DNA of 64,000 nucleotides from CBDUXT01 sp965371245 (GTDB taxonomy: Bacteria > Planctomycetota > Phycisphaerae > UBA1845): assembly GCA_965371245.1 (NCBI GenBank), contig CBDUXT010000011.1, positions 1 to 64,000 on the forward strand, given 5' to 3'. Below are positions 42,585 to 51,307 of the stretch, piece after piece. A program made the translations under genes and the position numbers. Position 1 is the first letter of the stretch. Every line of letters begins with the position of its first letter. The notes beneath the pieces are model-generated. The model saw only the letters and a list, made by a program, of their open reading frames with translations. It was not told where the DNA came from and made no database searches.

Positions 42585-43934
42585 ATGATTCGCGGCATTG
42601 TCTTGATCGTCATCGACTGCCTTCGCGCCGATCACGTATCCTGCTATGGGTACGACGGGCCAACGACTCCAACGCTTGATGCCCTGGCCAAGCACGGAAC
42701 CCTCTGGGAGCGGGCCCATAGCCTATCCTCCTGGACCAAACCGTCGGTCACGTCGCTCCTGACGGGCTTGTTCCCCACGGAGCACGGCGCGTTCTTGGGA
42801 ATCAAGCGAAGCAAGGGGCGTTCGAGCGTGATGACCGACGTTCTGACGTCCTCACAGCCGACATTGGCCGAAGCGCTGAGTTCACACGGGTGGCGGTGCG
42901 GCGCGTTCATCAACAATGCACAGCTGGGGGAGTTCACGCGATTGGATCGCGGCTTTTCCGCCTATTCTCCGAGAGCCGGCAAGGCCGACCAGCTTCTTCA
43001 GACGTTCCAGGATTGGCTGGAGACCGACGCGGACACGCCGACGTTCTCCTACCTTCACTTCCTGGAAGCGCACTGGCCTTACAAGCCGCGTCGTCGGCAT
43101 GTCGCCATGTTCGGCGGCAATCGCGACACGAATTATTTCCGCGACTACACCGCGCGCGATTTCGGACGGCTGAGACGGGCCGTCAAGCGGGGCGAACGAT
43201 CGCTGCCGCCGGAACAACTTGCGCAAATGATCCAGATGTACGATGGGGCGATTCGCCGCCTTGACGGAAAGGTGCGGTCCGTTCTTACCCTGCTTTCGGC
43301 GCGCGGTCTCCGGGAGGAGACCGCCGTCTTCATCACGGCCGACCACGGGGAGGAGTTTCTTGAGCACGGGCAAATCGGTCATGGTCAATCTCTGTACGAC
43401 GAACTCACGCACGTGCCGCTCGTGGCGTCAGTCCCCGGTGAGTTACAGGGCCGACGAATATCCCAACCGGTCAGTCAGGTGAATCTGCCGCATACGATGG
43501 CGCGGCTGGCGGGTGTCGAGGATTTCCCCGGACGGAGCCTGCTGGATGACGTGAACACGGAGGATTCCGTCTTCTCGGAACTGCTTGTCGGTCAGCGATA
43601 TTGGCAAACGCTTCGGGTCGGGGATTGGAAGCTGCATCGCCGGTACAAGTTCGAGTCTGAAAACAGCAGCGCCGATCAGAGCGGGACGATCCGGGAGCGA
43701 CTGGCCACCTGCGCCCACACCACCACGCTTGAGTTGTACGATCTGCGTCAAGACCCACGCGAACAAGAGAACCTCGCCACGAAGGAACAGCTTCGGGACG
43801 TCATCGACGAAATGATCTCCACGCTGGACGGTTGGTGGGCCCGGATCACGCCCACTGCCGACAGCGCCGGTGACGAAACCGAGATTGACGAGCGGGTCGT
43901 GCGGCGACTGCGCGATCTGGGTTATCTCGAGTAG
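42585..43934 (+). CDS. Sulfatase-family (alkaline phosphatase superfamily) hydrolase with Thr at the nucleophile position
   Basis: 449 residues from the ATG at 42585 with GAGG 5 bases upstream. Motifs: IDCLRADHVSCYGY (metal Asp11), SSWTKPSVTSLLTG (nucleophile position Thr51) and FITADHGEEFLEHGQIGHG (metal-binding DH, about 250). Classical sulfatases have a Cys or Ser in C/S-x-P-x-R that becomes formylglycine. Here it is T-K-P-S-V, so formylglycine cannot form. That fits phosphotransferases and hydrolases of the same fold, such as phosphoglycerol and phosphoethanolamine transferases. No membrane helix is present; location is unclear. Phosphodiester or phosphotransfer activity is inferred. Confidence 0.85.
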   Translation: MIRGIVLIVIDCLRADHVSCYGYDGPTTPTLDALAKHGTLWERAHSLSSWTKPSVTSLLTGLFPTEHGAFLGIKRSKGRSSVMTDVLTSSQPTLAEALSSHGWRCGAFINNAQLGEFTRLDRGFSAYSPRAGKADQLLQTFQDWLETDADTPTFSYLHFLEAHWPYKPRRRHVAMFGGNRDTNYFRDYTARDFGRLRRAVKRGERSLPPEQLAQMIQMYDGAIRRLDGKVRSVLTLLSARGLREETAVFITADHGEEFLEHGQIGHGQSLYDELTHVPLVASVPGELQGRRISQPVSQVNLPHTMARLAGVEDFPGRSLLDDVNTEDSVFSELLVGQRYWQTLRVGDWKLHRRYKFESENSSADQSGTIRERLATCAHTTTLELYDLRQDPREQENLATKEQLRDVIDEMISTLDGWWARITPTADSAGDETEIDERVVRRLRDLGYLE

Positions 43935-43994
43935 ACCCGTCGGCGCGGGCAAAACGACACCGCGCTCGAGCCGTGGAGAACAAACGGAACCGTG

Positions 43995-45434
43995 CTACAG
44001 CCCTGAAGCGACGGCCGACTCCTCCGACGGGGTCATCGGCTCGGGTATGCAGATGGTCACCGTGGTTCCTTCTCCCGGTTGGGATGCCAACTTCACTTCG
44101 CCGTCATGCCGTTCGACAATGCGCCGCACCATCGCCAGGCCCATCCCGGTGCCGTTCTGACGGCTCGTGAAAAACAAGGTGAACGCCTTTTCCGCGGTCG
44201 CCGCCTGCATGCCGGCGCCATGATCCACCACCTGTATCTCCAGGCAGCGTCCGACGCCGTCAACCGCCATGACCCGTCGCACGCGAACGACAATCTCGTC
44301 GTTCGCACCACTGTGGTGCGCCGCGTTGGAAATGAGCTCTGAAAGAGCGTCGGCGATCTGCTCGCGGTCCACCGGCCAAAGGAAACCCGCGGTCTCATCG
44401 GTGATCGTCAGCGTGATGCCGCGGTCTTTAAGGAGCGCGGCCACCTCGGCACGCGCCGCCTCCGTGACCTCCTGAAAAGAAACGAGGCTACGGCGAAGTT
44501 CCGTGGGCCGACTGAACTCAAACAGCCGAGTGATTCGTTCGTTCATCCGATCGACCTGGGATATCAGATCATCCAGCAGAGTCCCGGTTCTTGCGGTTTC
44601 GCCTGCCCGTTTCCGCGCAAGCTGCGCGCTGGCACGCATGGCCGCCAGCGGGTTACGAAGTCCATGCGCCACGTTGGCGCACAGTTCTCCGATCGCACTC
44701 AACTCACGGGCTTCGAGCAGTGCCGACTGATGCCGGGTCAGGTGCATCGCCATCGCGTCGATGCGGCGGGCAAGCTGAGCAAGCTCGTCGTGCCCTTGCA
44801 GTGGCACGCGGTGCTCCAGCGCCCCTTCACCGATCGTGTCGGCCGAACGCTTCAGAATGTCGATCGGTTTGATCAGCCAGTCACGAATGAGAATCAGGTA
44901 GACCAGGAACAACATCACGGTCAGCACGCACGCAAGCCAGATCGCTTCTTGAGCCACAAGACTTGTCAAAGCAATGGCCGCGACGACCTCGTGTTCGGAG
45001 CGGTCGTAGTTGCTGCGAAGGGCCCGTAGGTTCCACTCGGCCAGCCATACGGCTTGGTCCCGTGTCACCTCGTCGTGCACAATCGGGTCGTAGGCATCCA
45101 GCGTGGTCACGGCTCGTTGAACGTTCTCCCAAAGCATCCGCTCCTGCTCGTCCGTGGCCAGGCGAACCTGTGTAGCGATTTGCGCGGTCGCGTCCCGTGG
45201 CCAGCCTTCCTCTTCAGGCGTCTCCGGCGACGGCAGGATGCCGTCGGGGCTCATCAGATACATATAGATGTCGGTTCGGATGTCGGATGTAAGCTGGGCC
45301 AGCTCGCGCATGCGGGAGTAGCTTTGCGCCTGATCGGCGTTTTCGGTCACCGCATGCATCGCGAACGCAGCGGTCGCCAGGAAAACCGCGATTTGGACAA
45401 CGACGGCCAAGTTGAGCTTCCAGCGGATGGTCAT
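43995..45434 (-). CDS. Membrane sensor histidine kinase
   Basis: 479 residues. Two transmembrane helices (about 7-27 and 160-185) flank a sensor region of ~130 residues without a recognised sub-domain. A HAMP linker follows. The dimerisation helix carries the phospho-acceptor His in NVAHGLRNPLAAMR (about 256). The ATPase domain has LSELISNAAHHSG (N box), VVDHGAGM (G1) and NGTGMGLAMVRRIVERHDG (G2). The gene follows the prepilin-like gene by 30 bases on the same strand, opposite an NtrC-type regulator that is its likely partner. This class of NtrB-like kinase usually signals to sigma-54 activators. Confidence 0.93.
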   Translation of the reverse strand: MTIRWKLNLAVVVQIAVFLATAAFAMHAVTENADQAQSYSRMRELAQLTSDIRTDIYMYLMSPDGILPSPETPEEEGWPRDATAQIATQVRLATDEQERMLWENVQRAVTTLDAYDPIVHDEVTRDQAVWLAEWNLRALRSNYDRSEHEVVAAIALTSLVAQEAIWLACVLTVMLFLVYLILIRDWLIKPIDILKRSADTIGEGALEHRVPLQGHDELAQLARRIDAMAMHLTRHQSALLEARELSAIGELCANVAHGLRNPLAAMRASAQLARKRAGETARTGTLLDDLISQVDRMNERITRLFEFSRPTELRRSLVSFQEVTEAARAEVAALLKDRGITLTITDETAGFLWPVDREQIADALSELISNAAHHSGANDEIVVRVRRVMAVDGVGRCLEIQVVDHGAGMQAATAEKAFTLFFTSRQNGTGMGLAMVRRIVERHDGEVKLASQPGEGTTVTICIPEPMTPSEESAVASGL

Positions 45435-45464
45435 GAGCAGGCTTCGGGGTCGGCGATGGCGGCG

Positions 45465-46241
45465 TCAGAACGGCTCGGGCTCAAGAGTGCGGAACGCGTG
45501 CCAGACGCGGAAGATGTCGTGGCCACGACTTGTCGGCGGGCTAGCGACGAGCTGACCGCGGCGAAAGAACGTCCGATAGCCGACGTCGTCCGTCTCGTCA
45601 TCCCAGCGCACCACCCGCCTCCAGATAGCCTCGAGCGGATCGGCGTACCATGACACACCGCCGTCGGCATAAAGAACGTTGTACCCGTCTGCATGAGCAT
45701 GCCTTCCGATTCCGGTATCGTCACCGGGCGGCGCGACAAAGTCGTCCGAAGCCAGCGGCGCGTGCCGCGCGCGACTCAGCTGAGGGCTGGCGCCGGCGGC
45801 AGCCTGCACGGCGTAGGCGTAGCTGCCGTAGATCGCGGTGGAACGTGGGCTTGCCGAGGAACTCGTGGAAGCGAACACGCGTTGACTGGGGCAAAACAGG
45901 GACTCGGACCGCGCCAGGTCGTCCGTGTCGAGCAGCCGGGCAAGGTTGACCTTTCGACCGCCGATGGAAAACATCGATCGCGGAGCGGTGGTCCCAACCG
46001 TCGGCATCACGGCGGGACCCCAGCCCTCGTTGTCAAAGGCGTACGCGACTACCGCGGCCCCAACGTGCTTCAGATGGGCAACGCACAGGGTTCGACGGGC
46101 GCTCTCGCGGGCCGTCAGAATAGACGGAACCAGGAGGAGCACCAGCAGCCCCAGAAGAGACGAAGCGACCAGCACCTCCACGAGCGTCACGGCATGGCGA
46201 GCGTCGCTCGGGCTGAGATTCCCATGTCGCGCTGGACCCAC
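45465..46241 (-). CDS. Prepilin-like H-X9-DG protein upstream of the histidine kinase
   Basis: 258 residues from the GTG ending at 46241, which has AGAGGA about 7 bases upstream; the frame is open to 46643, but that extension overlaps the divergent regulator gene. The N-terminus has a prepilin-like helix (HAVTLVEVLVASSLLGLL). The usual Gly at -1 is Ala and the usual Phe/Met at +1 is Val, so processing is uncertain. The C-terminal part has the H-X9-DG signature (HADGYNVLYADG). It lies in one operon with the histidine kinase, so it may belong to the stimulus that the kinase senses. Confidence 0.8.
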   Translation of the reverse strand: MGPARHGNLSPSDARHAVTLVEVLVASSLLGLLVLLLVPSILTARESARRTLCVAHLKHVGAAVVAYAFDNEGWGPAVMPTVGTTAPRSMFSIGGRKVNLARLLDTDDLARSESLFCPSQRVFASTSSSASPRSTAIYGSYAYAVQAAAGASPQLSRARHAPLASDDFVAPPGDDTGIGRHAHADGYNVLYADGGVSWYADPLEAIWRRVVRWDDETDDVGYRTFFRRGQLVASPPTSRGHDIFRVWHAFRTLEPEPF

Positions 46242-46317
46242 GGGCGTTCCTCTGCGGTGCCATTCCAATAACAACGGCGTTTCCCTTGCATCAGCGGCCG
46301 ATGAATGGACGCATCGA

Positions 46318-46346
46318 TTGTATGGCGCAATTCCTTGTACTACAAT
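46318..46346 (+). promoter_or_regulatory. Possible sigma-70 type promoter for the NtrC-type regulator
   Basis: TTGTAT (46318-46323), 17 bases, then TACAAT (46341-46346), which matches TATAAT in five of six places. It lies about 87 bases before the regulator start in the divergent gap. An overlapping TGGCGC...TTG resembles a sigma-54 site, but its spacing is one base too long. Confidence 0.4.
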
Positions 46347-46432
46347 GAACCACACGTCAGTGGCGCCAACGAGACCCACGAGCTGATCATGGGACGAGAT
46401 TGAGCAATCAGGCTGACGCGGGACGAGAACCC

Positions 46433-47866
46433 ATGGCATCCATTCTGATCGTCGAGGATGAGCACGTCCTCGGTCAAACGCTGAACGGGAGCCTCTCGGA
46501 CGACGGGTACGATGTGCATTGGGTACCCTCGGCCGAGGACGCCACGGTCTGGCTCGGGCAGCACCGAGCCGACCTCCTGCTGCTTGACGTGCAACTCCCC
46601 GGCATCGACGGGCTGGAGTTCCTTCGGACCGCCAAGCAGGCACAAGTCGATCTCGCGGCCATCGTGATGACCGCCCACGGGGATGTGAACTGCGCCGTCG
46701 AGGCCATGAAGCTGGGCGCGTTGGACTTCCTGCTCAAACCCATCGACCTTGACGCACTGTCTCTGATTGTGAAGAAAACGCTCGGCCATCGGCGCATCGA
46801 GCGTCAGTGGGAGCACGAACAACGAACGCGATCGGAGCGGTTCGGGCTGGATAAAATCATCGGCTCGTGTGACGCGGTCCGGAAAGCCAAGTCGATGGTC
46901 GAGCGTTTCAACCGTCTCGATCTTAGCTCGTCCACACCGCCGCCGAACGTCTTGATCACGGGTGCGACCGGAACGGGCAAGGACCTACTCGCTCGCGCTT
47001 TCCACATCGCGGGTCCGCGGCGGGACAAACCCTTCGTACACGTCAACTGCGCGGCCTTGCCCGAAGGGCTGGTGGAATCGGAACTGTTCGGACACGCCAA
47101 GGGCGCCTTCACTGGCGCCAACGCCGCCAAGGGCGGACTCTTCGAGGTGGCCGACCAGGGCGTCTTGTTCCTGGACGAAGTCAGCGCCATGCCGATGTCG
47201 TCGCAGGCCAAGCTGTTGACCGCCATCGAGACGAACAAGATCCGCCCGGTTGGACGAATCGAGGAAACAGCGATCGACGTTCAGCTCATCGCGGCCATGA
47301 ACGAAGACCCCCAGGCTCTTGTGACGGACGGTCGGCTCCGCGAGGATCTCTACCACCGCCTGCGAGTCATCCACGTCGATCTGCCTCCGCTTCGACTGCG
47401 CGGCTCCGACATGATGACACTCGCAGAGCACTTCGTGCGGGTGCACTGCCGAAAGTTCGGCTTGGCGATCAAGTCCTTCTCGCCGATGGCGCGAAAGGCG
47501 GTGCGGGAGTACACCTGGCCCGGGAACGTCCGCGAACTCTGCCACCGGCTCGAGAGCGCGGTGCTCTTGAGCGACGGGGATACCATCGACGTGGAGCTGT
47601 TGCCGTCCAACGTGCCACAGAACCTTGATGGCAAGACACCCGACAGCAGCAAGTTCATTCACACCGATTTCTCTCGCGGACCCATCTCGCTCGAGGATGT
47701 CGAGCGCACACTGCTGCTGCGCGCACTCGCGGCGGCCAATTACAATGTCTCGCGCGCAGCGGCCCTGCTCGACATCTCCCGCGACACGCTACGCTACCGC
47801 GCCGACAAGCACGGCCTCGACACGTCCCAGCGCGGACCGGTGCCGGCGACGGACCCGTCAGCCTAG
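46433..47866 (+). CDS. NtrC-family sigma-54-dependent response regulator
   Basis: 477 residues from the ATG at 46433; a TTG at 46400 is an alternative. The receiver domain (1-120) has phospho-acceptor Asp52 in LLLLDVQLPG. The AAA+ domain has Walker A GATGTGKD (about 176), the sigma-54 contact loop GAFTGA (about 223), Walker B VLFLDEV and an Arg finger region. The C-terminal FIS-type helix-turn-helix (NYNVSRAAALLDISRDTLRY) binds DNA. With GAFTGA present it should open sigma-54 promoters when phosphorylated, probably by the divergent histidine kinase. Confidence 0.95.
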   Translation: MASILIVEDEHVLGQTLNGSLSDDGYDVHWVPSAEDATVWLGQHRADLLLLDVQLPGIDGLEFLRTAKQAQVDLAAIVMTAHGDVNCAVEAMKLGALDFLLKPIDLDALSLIVKKTLGHRRIERQWEHEQRTRSERFGLDKIIGSCDAVRKAKSMVERFNRLDLSSSTPPPNVLITGATGTGKDLLARAFHIAGPRRDKPFVHVNCAALPEGLVESELFGHAKGAFTGANAAKGGLFEVADQGVLFLDEVSAMPMSSQAKLLTAIETNKIRPVGRIEETAIDVQLIAAMNEDPQALVTDGRLREDLYHRLRVIHVDLPPLRLRGSDMMTLAEHFVRVHCRKFGLAIKSFSPMARKAVREYTWPGNVRELCHRLESAVLLSDGDTIDVELLPSNVPQNLDGKTPDSSKFIHTDFSRGPISLEDVERTLLLRALAAANYNVSRAAALLDISRDTLRYRADKHGLDTSQRGPVPATDPSA

Positions 47867-47890
47867 CGCCTAGGCCGATGACAAGTGTGG

Positions 47891-47969
47891 TACGGGCTTC
47901 CAGCCCGCGAAGACACCGGCAAGATGCCGGTGCCACCCGGCGCTGAGCCGCGGGCTTGGGCCCGCGCGG
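47891..47969. repeat. Cluster of three small hairpin repeats
   Basis: Three inverted repeats follow the regulator gene: CGGGCTTCCAGCCCG, ACCGGCAAGATGCCGGT and GAGCCGCGGGCTTGGGCCCG. They belong to, or resemble, the dispersed hairpin families of this window and may also end transcription. Confidence 0.5.
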
Positions 47970-48159
47970 ACTCGCGATCACCGATTGGTGGTTGGCGCGA
48001 CTTTGCCCCAACCCCGCCTGTCCGTTAGGCTACCTCGATCGAGCGCTCCTTCTAACCGAACGCGTATCCACAAAACATGTCGGCGGTCGATGGAACCGCA
48101 CCGACCGCGCCGACGGCCGCCGCAGCGCGAGCGAAGCGAACCCGGCAGGAGAACCCACG

Positions 48160-50259
48160 ATGATGCAAGTCCTCACATTTGTGTTACTGGCTCTGTCGGC
48201 GAACGTGGTCGCCGTGGCGGCGGATGAGGCATCGCCCACGCATCGGTTCACCGTACACGACATGCTGGCCATGGATCGAATCGGCGACCCGCGGGTCTCC
48301 CCCAATGGCAAGCGCATCGTGTTCGTCCGGCGCAAGACCGACCTTGAAGCCAACCGCGGGCGGACCGACCTGTATCTGGTCAACGTCGATGGATCAGGGC
48401 TGCGTCGGCTGACCTCTCACCCCGCGGGCGAATCAAACCCGCGCTGGTCGCCGGACGGCCGGTCCGTCTGGTTCCTTTCAAGCCGATCCGGGTCGTCCCA
48501 AGCATGGAAGATCGCCGCGGACGGGGGCGAAGCGGTGCAGATCACCGACCTGCCATTGAACATTGGTGCCCTTTCCCTGTCACCCGATGGATCGCATCTG
48601 GCGATCGCCATGGACGTCTTTCCGGATGCCGACGTAGCGGGCACGAAACGCCGGATCGATGAGACGGCGGCGAGCAAATCCACCGGCCGACTCTATGACC
48701 GCCTCTTCATCCGCCACTGGGATACGTGGAAGGACGGGCGACGCGCCCATGTGTTCGTAGCGCCGATTCCGCACGACGCGGATGACTTGATTTCGTTCCA
48801 TCCCGACGGTCAGCCGCCCATCGACGTGATGCGGGGCATGGATGCCGACTGCCCGAACAAGCCGTTCGGCGGTCCGGAAGACTTCACCTTCACGCCCGAC
48901 GGACGGTCGATCGTGTTCTCCGCTCGCGACGCCGGACGAAATGAGCCCTGGTCCACCGATTTCGATCTCTACGTCGCGCCGATCGATGGCTCGACGAAGC
49001 CGCGATGCCTGACCGAGGACAATCCGGCCTGGGACGCGCAGCCCTCGTTCTCGCCCGATGGAAAGACGTTGGCCTATCTGGCGATGAACCGGCCCGGTTA
49101 TGAATCCGACCGCTTTCGTATCGTCCTGCGCCCCATGCAAAGCGGCCGGCCGCGCGTCCTGGCTGAAGCGTGGGACCACTCGCCCGGCTCGATTGTCTGG
49201 TCCGCGGACGGCAGCACCATCTACACGACGGCGGCCAACAAAGGACAACGGTCGCTCTTTGCGATCGATGTCGATACGGGGAACGTGCGCACCGTTGTCC
49301 GCGAGGGCACCGTCGGCGGGGTCGGCGTCGCCGATCAGCGGCTGGTGTTTGGGCTCGACACCCTGGCGTCGCCGGTGGAACTGTACAGCGTCCGACCCGA
49401 CGGCAACGAGGTTCGATCGATCACGCAGATCAACGCCAAGAAGGTGGCGGCGGCACGCATGGGCGAGTTCGAGCAGTTTACCTTCAAGGGCTGGAGCGAC
49501 CAGTCCGTCCATGCCTATGTCGTCAAACCGGTTGACTTCGATCCGGCCAAGACGTACCCGGTGGCGTTCCTGATCCACGGCGGTCCGCAAGGATCGTTCG
49601 GCAACCACTTCCACTATCGATGGAACCCGCAGGCGTACACGGGTGCGGGGTACGCGGTCGTCATGGTGGACTTCCACGGTTCGGTGGGTTACGGCCAGGC
49701 GTTCTGCGACTCGATCGGCGGCGACTGGGGCGGCAAACCGCTGGTCGATCTTAAGAAAGGGCTGGCGGCGGCGCTGGCGCGCTACTCGTGGATGGATGGT
49801 GACCGCGTTGCGGCGCTCGGTGCGTCGTTCGGCGGATTCATGATTAACTGGATCGCCGGCAACTGGCCCGATCGATTCCGCTGCCTGATCAACCACGACG
49901 GAAACCTCGACGAGCGTCTCGCCTACTTCAACACCGAGGAACTGTGGTTTCCGGAGTGGGACCACCGAGGTACGCCGTGGGACAACCCGCAAGGGTACCA
50001 GAAGCACAACCCCATCGACTACGTGAAGAACTGGAAAACGCCGATGCTCGTCATCCACGGGGCGCTTGATTTTCGCGTCGTCGAGACACAAGGCATGTCC
50101 ACCTTCACCGCGCTGCAGCGTCGCGGCATACCGAGCAAGCTGCTTTACTTCCCCGACGAAAACCACTGGGTGCTGCAACCGGCCAACGGCATCCTCTGGC
50201 ACGACACCGTCCTTTCCTGGATGGATCGTTGGACCAAGGGAACCGCCTCGGGGCGATAA
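48160..50259 (+). CDS. Secreted S9-family serine peptidase (prolyl oligopeptidase / acylaminoacyl-peptidase type)
   Basis: 699 residues from the ATG at 48160, preceded by AGGAG 8 bases upstream; an in-frame extension to 47956 is unsupported. A signal peptide (MMQVLTFVLLALSANVVAVAA) indicates export. Residues ~35-420 form a WD40/TolB-like propeller (SPNGKRIVFVRR, PRWSPDGRSVWFLSSR). The alpha/beta-hydrolase domain carries the triad: Ser556 in GASFGGF, Asp about 637 in GALDFRV, and His about 669 in DENHW. It probably cleaves short peptides outside the cytoplasm and feeds on protein debris. Confidence 0.94.
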   Translation: MMQVLTFVLLALSANVVAVAADEASPTHRFTVHDMLAMDRIGDPRVSPNGKRIVFVRRKTDLEANRGRTDLYLVNVDGSGLRRLTSHPAGESNPRWSPDGRSVWFLSSRSGSSQAWKIAADGGEAVQITDLPLNIGALSLSPDGSHLAIAMDVFPDADVAGTKRRIDETAASKSTGRLYDRLFIRHWDTWKDGRRAHVFVAPIPHDADDLISFHPDGQPPIDVMRGMDADCPNKPFGGPEDFTFTPDGRSIVFSARDAGRNEPWSTDFDLYVAPIDGSTKPRCLTEDNPAWDAQPSFSPDGKTLAYLAMNRPGYESDRFRIVLRPMQSGRPRVLAEAWDHSPGSIVWSADGSTIYTTAANKGQRSLFAIDVDTGNVRTVVREGTVGGVGVADQRLVFGLDTLASPVELYSVRPDGNEVRSITQINAKKVAAARMGEFEQFTFKGWSDQSVHAYVVKPVDFDPAKTYPVAFLIHGGPQGSFGNHFHYRWNPQAYTGAGYAVVMVDFHGSVGYGQAFCDSIGGDWGGKPLVDLKKGLAAALARYSWMDGDRVAALGASFGGFMINWIAGNWPDRFRCLINHDGNLDERLAYFNTEELWFPEWDHRGTPWDNPQGYQKHNPIDYVKNWKTPMLVIHGALDFRVVETQGMSTFTALQRRGIPSKLLYFPDENHWVLQPANGILWHDTVLSWMDRWTKGTASGR

Positions 50260-50875
50260 GCGAGCACTGAGAAGCGCGGATCGAGCGCAAGCTTTCGGGT
50301 CCGAATAAGTGTCAATCTCGCGGCACTATTAACGACAAGACCAAGATCGATTCCCAGTGGCAACCAACTTGTTGCCGCTTAAGCCGGCGCGCGGTTTCGC
50401 CACGCGAGGGCCATCGAGTCATAACCCATGGTTTCGGCGCCCGCGGATCGACCATGTCGTCACGAGAAGAGTTTGACCGGGCTCAACATGGGGACCGAGG
50501 GTTCGATAAGCCGCTCACCGCATGAGCTGATTTTGCGCTGATGTGTAGCAAGACTGGGGCTTGTCACCCAGCACGCGCGTATTTCGGGGGTTTCGGCGCG
50601 ATGGGGTCCTTCCTAACGACCTATAAGGGCCAAGGACCGATCGGCACGCTTCTTGCACGGTGGAGAAGTGGACGCATAACGTGTAGGATGGTTGAGTGCG
50701 GGGCCTCCGTGCGGGCCCCCCGGTTCTGCGGCCACCGAGAAGTGGCCTTGAGACCGGCCCACGGCAGGGCTTCGTCGATCTCCGGGAGGCTCGCTCGCTT
50801 CTTCGCTTGGAGAATGCCCTGTCGAACGTGCCCGGCTGGGTCGGGCCAAGAGCTAGACATGGAAGGGAAGCGAAC
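50260..50875. other. Intergenic stretch, no gene recognised
   Basis: About 600 bases. Open frames here have no start signals or motifs. A GC-rich imperfect inverted repeat (GGGGCCTCCGTGCGGGCCCC) lies near 50700. No tRNA seen. Confidence 0.4.
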
Positions 50876-51139
50876 ATGACAAAGACTCTCGACACGCTAC
50901 AGCAACATCAACTGGTGATCCTTCGCCGTCTGCGAAGCGGTCCGTTGACGGAGTTCGAGTTGGCGTCCGAGATCGCGGAACACTCCGGGCACACGCAAGA
51001 GCAGGCTGCCGACCAGATGGACGACTGGCTCAACGAGCTTCGCAACGAAGGGTTGATCTGGTCCGGCAAGCTCGCCAACAGCGACGGTCAAACCATCCTG
51101 GCAGCCGCCCTCACCAACGCAGGCAGAGAACTTCAGTAG
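50876..51139 (+). CDS. Small winged-helix-like protein
   Basis: 87 residues from the ATG at 50876, with GGAAGGGAAG upstream; a longer frame to the left is unsupported. The sequence (LVILRRLRSGPLTEFELASE, DDWLNELRNEGLIWSGKL, LTNAGREL) follows a winged helix-turn-helix pattern: helix, recognition-like helix, then a beta-wing ending with the word TNAGREL common in marR/lrp-like small regulators. No ligand domain. It stands alone, so its targets are unknown; it could equally be a small protein-binding wHTH. Confidence 0.7.
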   Translation: MTKTLDTLQQHQLVILRRLRSGPLTEFELASEIAEHSGHTQEQAADQMDDWLNELRNEGLIWSGKLANSDGQTILAAALTNAGRELQ

Positions 51140-51250
51140 CGCACGCCGCACCCTGCGAAGAATCCAGGGCTCGCCGTCTTCCTACCTGGACCCTATCCAA
51201 GCACCGCAAGACGCTACCGCGACTTCCCGAGCCGCATGCTTCCGCTTGCG

Positions 51251-51290
51251 CGGATGTCCGCGCGGGCTTCAAGCCCGCGGATCGGAACGA
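51251..51290. repeat. CGCGGGCT hairpin repeat with GGAACGAGGAAA tail
   Basis: GTCCGCGCGGGCTTCAAGCC followed by the complementary arm and the tail ATCGGAACGAGGAAAGGG. The copy at 27795-27840 has the same hairpin and nearly the same tail. Confidence 0.55.
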
Positions 51291-51307
51291 GGAAAGGGCT
51301 GCATGCG

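Noticed and set aside
46310..46347. A sigma-54 promoter (TGGCGC...TTG) before the NtrC-type gene
   Set aside because: The spacing between the two elements is one base longer than the strict requirement, and the -12 GC is not matched.
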